A program made the translations under genes and the position numbers. Shown in pieces: positions 1 through 6,724 of a stretch of DNA of 64,000 bases. A model generated the notes under the pieces. The model was not told the origin of the DNA. It ran no database searches and worked only from the letters and a program-made list of their open reading frames with translations. The stretch is from CAZDKK01 sp964506245 (GTDB lineage: Bacteria > Eisenbacteria > RBG-16-71-46 > CAIMUX01 > WJJG01), in assembly GCA_964506245.1 (NCBI GenBank), contig CAZDKK010000013.1, positions 36,780 through 100,779 on the forward strand, in the 5' to 3' direction. Position 1 is the first letter of the stretch. The number at the start of each line of letters is the position of its first letter.

Positions 1-170
1 GAATCACCCGTGTGGGTCGCGTAGCGGACGTTCTCCCATCGCGACGCGTACCGCTCGCGAGCCATGCGGACCGCGTGCAGCCCGGCCGTGTCGTCCGACA
101 GGAGTGGATTGCCGACGCCCAACACCAAGACGCGCCCGCCGTCCTCACTCTGGCCTGATGCGGATGCCAT
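1..170 (-). CDS. Hydrogenase maturation protease (HyaD/HycI family), 3' end cut by window edge
   Basis: Only the first 56 codons are present; the gene runs off the left edge. The start is the ATG at 170-168. Residues 14-28 read VLVLGVGNPLLSDDT, followed by AGLHAVR. This is the N-terminal motif of the [NiFe]-hydrogenase maturation endopeptidases (typically GxGNxLxxDDGxG), which clip the C-terminus of the large subunit after nickel insertion. The Asp in the LLSDD segment is a nickel-contacting residue in the family. The gene starts 9 bp after the chemoreceptor stop and is probably co-transcribed with it. Hydrogenase structural genes, if any, must lie further left. The assignment rests on this N-terminal motif alone. 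Confidence 0.8.
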   Translation of the reverse strand, partial: MASASGQSEDGGRVLVLGVGNPLLSDDTAGLHAVRMARERYASRWENVRYATHTGD

Positions 171-179
171 GGCGTCGTC

Positions 180-1430
180 TCACTTGAGCTTCTGGTTCAG
201 GCAGTCCAGGAGCTGGCGCAGCATGTCGACGCTGGCCGAGACGTGGCCGACGCCCTCCGATGCCTTCTTGGTGGCCTGCTCGATCCCGGTCACGCTCTCG
301 GCCATGGTGGAGGCGCCGGACGCCAGTTCGGTCACGCCGCGGGAGATCTCGTTGGCCGCCTGACCGGCCCCGGCGATGTTGCGAGCGATCTCGTTGACCG
401 CTGTGGATTGCTCCTCGACCGCGCTGGCAATCGTCTGCGACGTCAGATGCACGTCCTGGATGGTGGCGGTGATGCTGCCGATGGCGGCAATCGAGCTGTC
501 GGAGTCGCGCTGGATGTCCTCGATGAGCTTGGCGATGTCGCCGACGGCGCGGCCGGTCTGCTTCGCCAGCTCCTTGACCTCGCTGGCCACGACCGCAAAG
601 CCCTTACCAGCCTCGCCCGCCGAGGCGGCCTCGATGGTCGCATTCAGCGCCAGCAGGTTGGTCTGGTCCGCGATCGTCCCGATGATGTCGAGGACCTTGC
701 CGATCTCGCGCGCCGACGACCCGAGCGATTCCATTTGATGCTGCGTGGCCACCGCCTTCTCATTGGCCTCGGTGGCGGTCTGCAGCTCCTTCTCGCACGA
801 CCTGGCCACGTCGCCCAGCGTGGCGCTGATTTGCTCGACCGCCGTCGCGACCGTGTTGACGGAGGCGGACATCTCCTGGGCAGAAGCGGAGACACCCTGG
901 ATGCTCGTGTTGGACTCCTCGCTGGCGGCAGCGACGGTGTGGGTGTACCCCACCAGCTCGTTGGTCTCGTTGGCCAGGGATGCGGCCAGCTCCTGGAGCT
1001 CGTTCGCGCAGAACGACAGGGTCACCACGTCGCCGGCCGCGGAGCGCATGGCCCCGCTGTGTTCGTCGAGCAGCCTGCCGGCCGATCGGGCCAGGTCCCA
1101 GAGCGGGTCCCCCGGGGCGCGCTGGGCGATCTCGTCCACGGCTTCCTTGTCCCCCTGTCGTAACGACAGGAGCCGGTCGGCGATCAGGCGGCTGACCGAG
1201 GCGGTGCGTCGCGCCATGAGCAGGACGAGACCGAATGACGCTGCGATCGCGATCACGGCCACGACGGTGTGGGCGAAGATCAAGCCCGCGCCGTCGTCGG
1301 CCGGGGGTCCGAAGACTCCCCCAGGTGCGAAGAGCACGAGGGCGAAGACCGTGGGCAGACTGCCCGCGGCGGAGAGCCAGAGAAGACGTACGAATCGAGA
1401 GCGGAAACAGGTCACGGTTGGGTTTCCCAT
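180..1430 (-). CDS. Methyl-accepting chemotaxis protein with no periplasmic sensor domain
   Basis: A chemoreceptor of about 416 residues. Two hydrophobic segments (about residues 15-35 and 48-70) are separated by only some 15 residues, so no periplasmic ligand domain fits between them. A HAMP-like stretch follows, then a long coiled-coil signalling domain with the conserved hairpin tip IADQTNLLALNATIEAASAG and GKGFAVVASEVKELAKQT. The tip binds CheA and CheW in characterised receptors. With no sensor domain, it may respond to membrane or redox state or to a partner (inference). I chose the ATG at 1430 because TAGGTG lies 8 nt upstream; a GTG at 1439 is the alternative. A hydrogenase maturation protease follows 9 bp downstream. 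Confidence 0.9.
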   Translation of the reverse strand: MGNPTVTCFRSRFVRLLWLSAAGSLPTVFALVLFAPGGVFGPPADDGAGLIFAHTVVAVIAIAASFGLVLLMARRTASVSRLIADRLLSLRQGDKEAVDEIAQRAPGDPLWDLARSAGRLLDEHSGAMRSAAGDVVTLSFCANELQELAASLANETNELVGYTHTVAAASEESNTSIQGVSASAQEMSASVNTVATAVEQISATLGDVARSCEKELQTATEANEKAVATQHQMESLGSSAREIGKVLDIIGTIADQTNLLALNATIEAASAGEAGKGFAVVASEVKELAKQTGRAVGDIAKLIEDIQRDSDSSIAAIGSITATIQDVHLTSQTIASAVEEQSTAVNEIARNIAGAGQAANEISRGVTELASGASTMAESVTGIEQATKKASEGVGHVSASVDMLRQLLDCLNQKLK

Positions 1431-1439
1431 GGCGCACAC

Positions 1440-2005
1440 CTATCCGCGCAAACCACCGCGGTCCAGGCGTCGGGGTCGCACGATCGCAGCCCGGCTCGGT
1501 CGCCAGACTGGGCCAACCTTGCCGTCTTCACCCCGCCCCGCGGGCTCGCGCAGAAATCGTGCCCGTGTGGTCTCACGCCGGCCGCTCGCCAGACGGATGG
1601 ACTGGCCTGTGGCGCATCCCAGGGAGAGCGTCGCATCCAGCTCGCCCGCCGAAACTCACATGCACCCATCGGCAGATCCCGGGGCAGCAACAGGGGAATG
1701 TGGATCAACGCGTACACAAGTAACTAAGGGCGAAGCGACTCGCTGCGATCCGGACGGAGAGGGAAGGTCAAGACCGCCGCCGGTCGCCCTCGGAATTCGT
1801 TTGGGCGCTGCGAATTCCCCGCGGCGTACGCTCACCGATCGGCCCCGGGCTTGGGGAGCCGCCCGCGGGCCAAGCGCCGTCAGCCGCCCGATCGCTGGTC
1901 GAACTGGGTCCAGCCAGTGGATGGGCTGAACCACCCAGACCGAGCATCCGAGGGAACCAGGGGGCCGTGTCTACCGCCTGTGGACTGATGCGATGATGCG
2001 GCGGC
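1440..2005. other. Gene-free interval
   Basis: About 570 bp between the chemoreceptor start and the end of a decayed flavodoxin gene. Open frames here are antisense-like and carry no recognisable family signature. The only structure I can point to is a perfect 8-bp inverted repeat at 1792-1818. The interval may be residue of deleted genes, since the neighbouring flavodoxin gene is itself a remnant. Confidence 0.5.
1792..1818. repeat. Perfect 8-bp inverted repeat
   Basis: GGAATTCG at 1792-1799 and CGAATTCC at 1811-1818 are exact reverse complements around an 11-nt loop. No T-run follows on either strand, so this is not an obvious intrinsic terminator. Its role is unknown. Confidence 0.5.
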
Positions 2006-2412
2006 TCAACGCTCAGTGCCAGACAGGCGGCGAGTACATCGTCGCGGACCCGCGCGCCGCACATCCGCCGGTGGCGCATCCGCCGGCCGTGCATCCAGCG
2101 GCCGCGTGCCCGGCGGGTCCTCGAACCAGCCGCGTTCCTGCCAGAAGGCGAAGTCGGCCTTGAAGATCTTGCGGTTGCGCCAGATCAACTCGGCCAGGAA
2201 GCGGCGCTGTGCGATGACCTCATCGCTCAAGGGAAACTCCCGGCGTTCATGCAGCGGCCGCAGCCCAGGCAGCGACGGACGTCCAGGTCGCACAGGTGGA
2301 ACGCCTCGATCTCCACGCCCTGTGCCCGGCATGCATCCATCAGCCACGCGGCGATGCGGCCGGTGCCCCCGGCCGCGCCGTGCGGCGACCCATTCACGCA
2401 GACGAGCTTCAT
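2006..2412 (-). pseudogene. Decayed NADPH-dependent FMN reductase / iron-sulfur flavodoxin family gene
   Basis: An intact start (ATG at 2412, GGAGG 5 nt upstream) opens with MKLVCVNGSPHG and continues to CLGCGRCMNAG. This is the N-terminal flavodoxin-fold strand, phosphate loop and CxxCxxC-like region of the family. Translation stops at 2227. The next frame carries LAELIWRNRKIFKADFAFWQ and ERGWF, which resembles the C-terminal end of the same family. The roughly 100-residue middle is missing and the two ends lie in different frames, so an internal deletion plus frameshift has destroyed the gene. A single sequencing error could explain the frameshift but not the missing middle. The family assignment comes from motif recall and has not been searched. 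Confidence 0.65.
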
Positions 2413-2452
2413 GCGCCACCTCCGGCTCTGGCTTCCGCACCACGGCGAGGGA

Positions 2453-2458
2453 TAGAAT
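2453..2458 (+). promoter_or_regulatory. Possible -10 element (TAGAAT) for the BNR-repeat gene
   Basis: TAGAAT matches TATAAT at 5 of 6 positions and lies about 50 nt before the ATG at 2509. No good -35 hexamer sits 16-18 bp upstream, so support is weak. Confidence 0.3.
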
Positions 2459-2508
2459 GATAGGGTCCAGTGGCCGTTCGTCCAAGCATCTCGAAGGAGG
2501 AGACCGCC

Positions 2509-4230
2509 ATGCGCTTCCCTCGTCCTGTTCTCGGCGCACTGCTCGGCCTGGCCTTCCTGGCTGTCTCGACGATGCCCGCCCCCGCCGGCGGGCCTTGCAC
2601 ACCCGATGGTCTCTCCGCGATCGCCGCCTCCAGTGCGCTTGCGTCCACGTCCGCCTTCGGTGACGACGGCACCCTCGCCTGGCGCGATCGGCCCGCCTGG
2701 GCTGGCGACCGGGGTGGGTCCGGAGAACCGCTTCCCGTGGAGTTCACCCCCAGCGTGCGCGTGGACGACGACCTCAGCCCCGAGCACCGCGAGCCGGTCG
2801 TGGCCTGGGGACCGGCAGGCGAGATCTATGCCGCCTACTGCGAGCGGGCCACGCACTACAACCCCGAGCTGGTGATGTTCACGCGGTCGACCGACGCCGG
2901 GGACACCTGGCTGACACCCGCGGTGCGGATGAACGACACCCAGCCCAACGCCGCCATGTTCCCCGCGATCGAGGTGCTGCCGGACGGGACGATTCTCTTG
3001 GCCTGGTGCGAGATGAAGTTCTCGCCCTTCAACAACGAGATCCGTTTCGCGCGCTCGAACGACGGCGGTCTGACCTGGAGCCCCAGCGTCGTCGTCCATC
3101 CCATCAATCCATCCATGGACTACTACCGTCCCTGCATCCTCGCGGTGCAGGGGAGGATTCTGATCGCCTTTTGGCAAGAGGTGACCTACCCGAACGGAAT
3201 CCCCGTGCTGGTCTACTCGGACGACGGCGGTGAGAGCTGGGTCGGGCCTTCTCCCATGACCTCGATGTTGGGCCCGTACGACGGCAGCGCGCCGTGCCTC
3301 GCCTATAACGACAGAACTGCAGTCCTCGGACTTGCGATGCCGGCCAACGGCGAGCGGGTGGTCTTCAGCCACTCCGATGATTTGGGCCTGACCTGGACCG
3401 TGCCCGTGCAGGTCAACGACGCCATCGCCACATCGACCGACTATCCGGACCTGGCCTGTGCGGCGGGGTACTTCTATGTCACCTGGAACGACAACCGCTA
3501 CGGTCAGTTCAACGCCGACATCTTCTTCAGCCGCAGCGCCACGGGTACCGGCTGGACGGCCAACGTGAAGGTCAACGACGCTTTCGAGGGCAACCAGTAC
3601 GAGCCGCACATCCGGGCGGACGAGCACGAACGGGTCCACATCTGCTGGATCTGGAACATGCCGTTCCAGATGAACATCGATCTCTACTACTCGACATCCA
3701 CAGACTGCGGCACGACGTGGCTACCGACGAGCGTGCGCGTCAATGATCTGCCTTACACGGTGCAGCCCTACGTCTCCTGGACGAGCGACATCCTGTGCAA
3801 CCAACAGGGCGACGTCTTCATCGCCTGGAACGACGGGCGAGCGAGCAGCTCGTACGACAATGTCTACTGCAGCCGGTCGATGGGTTGGAGCGCGGTGGGC
3901 GATCCGTCGCACGGGCCCGATCTCACCGGGGCCGGAGCGGCGGCGCTGGGCGGCGCCATCCTGCGGGTGGGCGCCCAGCCAGGCCCGCGGCCCTACCTGA
4001 GCTTGCATCTGCCGCGCGCGGGAAGCGACCTGCGGCTGAGCCTCTATGAGATCTCGGGGCGTCTGGTCGGATCGGCGAGGCTCGGGGCGCTGCCCGCGGG
4101 CGAACACGCGGTCGCGCTCGACGGGCTGCTCGCGCGCAGCCGCACAGGTTCGGGCCGGTACGTGGCGGTCGTGACGGACGGCCGGTCGCGCGCATCCCGG
4201 GGATTCGTCCTCGTGCGGCCCCAGCCCTAG
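2509..4230 (+). CDS. Exported BNR/sialidase-like beta-propeller protein with FlgD-like C-terminal domain
   Basis: 573 residues. The start at 2509 is set by AAGGAGG 10 nt upstream. An N-terminal signal peptide (MRFPRPVLGALLGLAFLAVS) is followed by a sialidase-type propeller with repeated Asp-box-like turns: STDAGDTW, SNDGGLTW, SDDGGESW, SDDLGLTW and STDCGTTW. The last ~85 residues (LRLSLYEISGRLVG ... GRYVAVVTDG ... GFVLVRP) look like the FlgD-Ig/T9SS type A sorting domain seen on secreted proteins of FCB bacteria. I see no evidence for a specific glycosidase active site, so binding or hydrolysis of an external glycan is only a possibility. The gene stands alone and is convergent with msrBA. 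Confidence 0.8.
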   Translation: MRFPRPVLGALLGLAFLAVSTMPAPAGGPCTPDGLSAIAASSALASTSAFGDDGTLAWRDRPAWAGDRGGSGEPLPVEFTPSVRVDDDLSPEHREPVVAWGPAGEIYAAYCERATHYNPELVMFTRSTDAGDTWLTPAVRMNDTQPNAAMFPAIEVLPDGTILLAWCEMKFSPFNNEIRFARSNDGGLTWSPSVVVHPINPSMDYYRPCILAVQGRILIAFWQEVTYPNGIPVLVYSDDGGESWVGPSPMTSMLGPYDGSAPCLAYNDRTAVLGLAMPANGERVVFSHSDDLGLTWTVPVQVNDAIATSTDYPDLACAAGYFYVTWNDNRYGQFNADIFFSRSATGTGWTANVKVNDAFEGNQYEPHIRADEHERVHICWIWNMPFQMNIDLYYSTSTDCGTTWLPTSVRVNDLPYTVQPYVSWTSDILCNQQGDVFIAWNDGRASSSYDNVYCSRSMGWSAVGDPSHGPDLTGAGAAALGGAILRVGAQPGPRPYLSLHLPRAGSDLRLSLYEISGRLVGSARLGALPAGEHAVALDGLLARSRTGSGRYVAVVTDGRSRASRGFVLVRPQP

Positions 4231-4235
4231 CTGTC

Positions 4236-4256
4236 GCCAGGGGCCGGGGCCCTGGC
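4236..4256. terminator. GC-rich hairpin between convergent genes
   Basis: GCCAGGG at 4236-4242 pairs with CCCTGGC at 4250-4256 around a 7-nt loop, 6 bp after the stop of the BNR gene and before the msrBA stop. It lacks a T-run, so termination is only suggested by its position between two convergent 3' ends. Confidence 0.35.
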
Positions 4257-4304
4257 CGGGAGCCCGGGCCGCCGCTCGGCCGGCCGCAGGGCGGCGTGGC
4301 AGCG

Positions 4305-5387
4305 CTACCAGGTGCGCAGGTAGTGGCAGGTGTAGCCGCCGGGGTTCTTCTCCAGGTAGTCCTGATGATACGCCTCGGCCGGATAGAACTGCCCGGCCGG
4401 GACGATCTCGGTCACGATGGGCGCGCCCCACTTGCCGGAGCGGTCGATCTCGGCCTTGACCTCCTCCGCGATCCGGCGCTGCGTCTCGTCGGTGTAGAAG
4501 ATGGCGGATCGGTACTGGCTGCCGGCGTCGTTTCCCTGGCGATTGGGCGTGGTCGGATCGTGCATCCGGAAGAAGGTGCGGAGGAGATCCGCATAGCTGA
4601 GACGCTCGGGGTCGAAGGTCACCCGGATGGCCTCAGCGTGGCCTGAGGTGCCGCGGTGCACGATCTCGTAGTTGGGGTTCTCCACCCTCCCGCCGGTGTA
4701 CCCGACCTCGGTCTCGGTCACCCCCGGGATGTCTCGCAGGATCCCCTCCATCCCCCAGAAGCACCCGCCGGCCAGCACGGCCATCTCGGTTTTCGTCGTG
4801 TCGAACAGCACCGCCAGTCCTCCGTACCCTTGCGCTTCCAGTGACTCCGCCGGCACAAAACGAAGCGAAGCCGAGTTGATGCAGTAGCGTAACCCGGTGG
4901 GCTCCGGCCCGTCGGGAAAGACATGGCCGAGGTGCGAGTCGCCGTGGTGCGACCGGACCTCGACGCGGCTCATGCCCAGGCTGCGATCCTCGCGTGTCAC
5001 GGTGTTGTCCGGGATCAGCGGGCGCGTGAAGCTGGGCCAGCCACAGCCCGAGTCGAACTTGTCCCGCGAGCTGAACAACGGTTCGCCCGACACCACGTCG
5101 ACGTAGATCCCGGGGGCATGGTGGTTCCAGAACTCGTTGCGGAAGGGGGGCTCGGTGGCGTTCTGCTGTGTCACCCGGTACTGCAGCCCCTCCAGTTGCT
5201 CTCGCAGGACGCTGTCGGCCGGCTTCTGGAACTCCTGCCAGGGCCCGCTGGCATCGAGCGGCGGCAGGGGGTCCCCGGTCGGGGCCCCTTGGGCGTTGCC
5301 CGTGTCGACCGCGCAGCCGCACGCCAGCAGGGGCATGGGCAGCCAAGCGGTCGCCCAGGCCGCCAGGGATCGGTGTTTTCGGCTCAT
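4305..5387 (-). CDS. msrBA: Lipoprotein MsrB-MsrA fusion, peptide methionine sulfoxide reductase
   Basis: 360 residues. It reduces both R- and S-methionine sulfoxide in oxidised proteins. The start at 5387 has GGAGGGGG directly upstream. The signal peptide ends PLLAC (Cys23), a lipobox, so the enzyme is probably anchored in the envelope. MsrB comes first (residues ~55-190), with catalytic Cys169 in RYCINSASLRF and a probable resolving Cys115 in SGCGWPSF. MsrA follows (residues ~200-360), with its catalytic Cys209 in GGCFWG. The four zinc cysteines of zinc-type MsrB are absent: VVSGEPLF and VRSHHGDSHLGHVF carry other residues where CxxC pairs normally sit. A resolving Cys in GCGWPSF without zinc matches the PilB-type enzymes as I recall them. 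Electrons must come from an exported thioredoxin-like donor not identified here. Confidence 0.93.
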   Translation of the reverse strand: MSRKHRSLAAWATAWLPMPLLACGCAVDTGNAQGAPTGDPLPPLDASGPWQEFQKPADSVLREQLEGLQYRVTQQNATEPPFRNEFWNHHAPGIYVDVVSGEPLFSSRDKFDSGCGWPSFTRPLIPDNTVTREDRSLGMSRVEVRSHHGDSHLGHVFPDGPEPTGLRYCINSASLRFVPAESLEAQGYGGLAVLFDTTKTEMAVLAGGCFWGMEGILRDIPGVTETEVGYTGGRVENPNYEIVHRGTSGHAEAIRVTFDPERLSYADLLRTFFRMHDPTTPNRQGNDAGSQYRSAIFYTDETQRRIAEEVKAEIDRSGKWGAPIVTEIVPAGQFYPAEAYHQDYLEKNPGGYTCHYLRTW

Positions 5388-5542
5388 AGCCCCCTCCACG
5401 TCTGTCAGCCTCTCCCGCTGCACCCTTGCCCCCGCCGCAGGTTCCCCAAGGAAGCAGGGCCCGGGGACCGAAGATTCTCCCCGAGGAGGCTCCGCCCGTC
5501 CGATCCGGACCGGGCGCCGTGGCCCAAGAGGGAGGATTCGCA

Positions 5543-6724
5543 ATGCGCAATCGCTGGCTTCGCGCCGCCCCCCTGCTGATTCTCGCGGCGGTGCTCGTCG
5601 TCTGCGGCTGCTCCAAGGACGATGACAAATCCACCACCCCTGACAACGGCAACGAGGTCCTGACGCCCGAGGAGTTCACGGAGGAGATGCAGGAGGTGAT
5701 GGCCAGCGCCACCGAGGCGCTGATGGACTGCAAGGCCGTGTACCTGATCGATCCCGTGTCCAATGCCGACCTCTTCGCATTCTTGGAGACGGAGGTCCTG
5801 TCGGAGGTGGCAGGGGGCGGGGGGCTGTCGGCCTACTTCGGGACCTGGGACGACACCAGCGCCACCCGGGAGGACGGGATCGGGATCGCGCGGGTCGACA
5901 CCAGCCCCACGGACGGCGTGCGGCTGCTGCTGGTCGGCGCCGACACCCTCGGCACGCCCCTCCACGGGGATCTCACGCTCGGGGGCGTCAGTGTCGATGT
6001 CGACACGCTCAACGGCGACTTCGAGATCACCTTCGACGCGACCGTGCACGAGTCCACGACGGGTGATCAGGCAGAGATCGAGCTGGAGCTCGCGCTGGCC
6101 GTGGATCCGCAGGGCGCTGGCACATTCGAGGACATCACCGTGGATCTGGCATCGTCGGGTTCGATCTGCGACGTGGCGTACGATCTGGACGTCGGGGCGC
6201 AGGATGGCGTGATCACGATCGGCGGCTGGTACCAGGGCCAGATCAAGGTCACCTACCAGGTCGTGGTCACGACCACCGAGACGGACACGACCATGACGGC
6301 CACGATCTCGTTCGGCGCGACCACGCCGCCGCGCGTGCGGGTGACGCTGGCCGCGAATCCGGACGCGCCCGCGGACTGCGTGACGGGCTCCGTCTACGTG
6401 CGCGGGCACAAGCAAGCTGATATCGTTTCGACCGGCTGCGGAACCGATGAGGTGACGGTCTTCATGGTCGTCGAGGGCGACTCCCTGCTGGCCGAGGAGG
6501 TCTTGGGCGACCTGTGGGAACAGGTCGAGGGGCTCGTGGGTGACGAGGGCGAGTTCTCGCTCATGGGTCTGGCGACGCCGGTCCTCGCGTACGACCCCTG
6601 TGCAGGTTTCACAGCCGCGCGAGGTTATCCCCCAGCATTGCGCGCAGCTGTCGGACCTCGAAGTTCCCGGCTGCTTGAAGATCCTCGAGAAACGCCCAGA
6701 TGGCGCGCTCATCCGCGCGACTGA
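5543..6724 (+). CDS. Lipoprotein of unknown function; 3' end reads into the convergent gene
   Basis: 393 residues, start at 5543 with GGGAGG upstream. The signal sequence ends in LVVCGCSK, a probable lipobox (Cys23). The mature part is acidic and Thr/Asp-rich with many predicted beta strands (for example VSVDVDTLNGDFEITFDATV and DTTMTATISFGATTPPRVRV). I recognise no family. The last ~38 codons (6609-6724) are antisense to the end of the M28 peptidase gene. They have a different character (GYPPALRAAVGPRSSRLLED), rich in Pro, Arg and Ala, so the original stop near 6600 has probably been lost. Confidence 0.7.
   Translation: MRNRWLRAAPLLILAAVLVVCGCSKDDDKSTTPDNGNEVLTPEEFTEEMQEVMASATEALMDCKAVYLIDPVSNADLFAFLETEVLSEVAGGGGLSAYFGTWDDTSATREDGIGIARVDTSPTDGVRLLLVGADTLGTPLHGDLTLGGVSVDVDTLNGDFEITFDATVHESTTGDQAEIELELALAVDPQGAGTFEDITVDLASSGSICDVAYDLDVGAQDGVITIGGWYQGQIKVTYQVVVTTTETDTTMTATISFGATTPPRVRVTLAANPDAPADCVTGSVYVRGHKQADIVSTGCGTDEVTVFMVVEGDSLLAEEVLGDLWEQVEGLVGDEGEFSLMGLATPVLAYDPCAGFTAARGYPPALRAAVGPRSSRLLEDPRETPRWRAHPRD

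Noticed and set aside
2413..3639. Minus-strand extension upstream of the flavodoxin remnant
   Set aside because: It is antisense to the BNR-repeat gene and lacks homology-like features.
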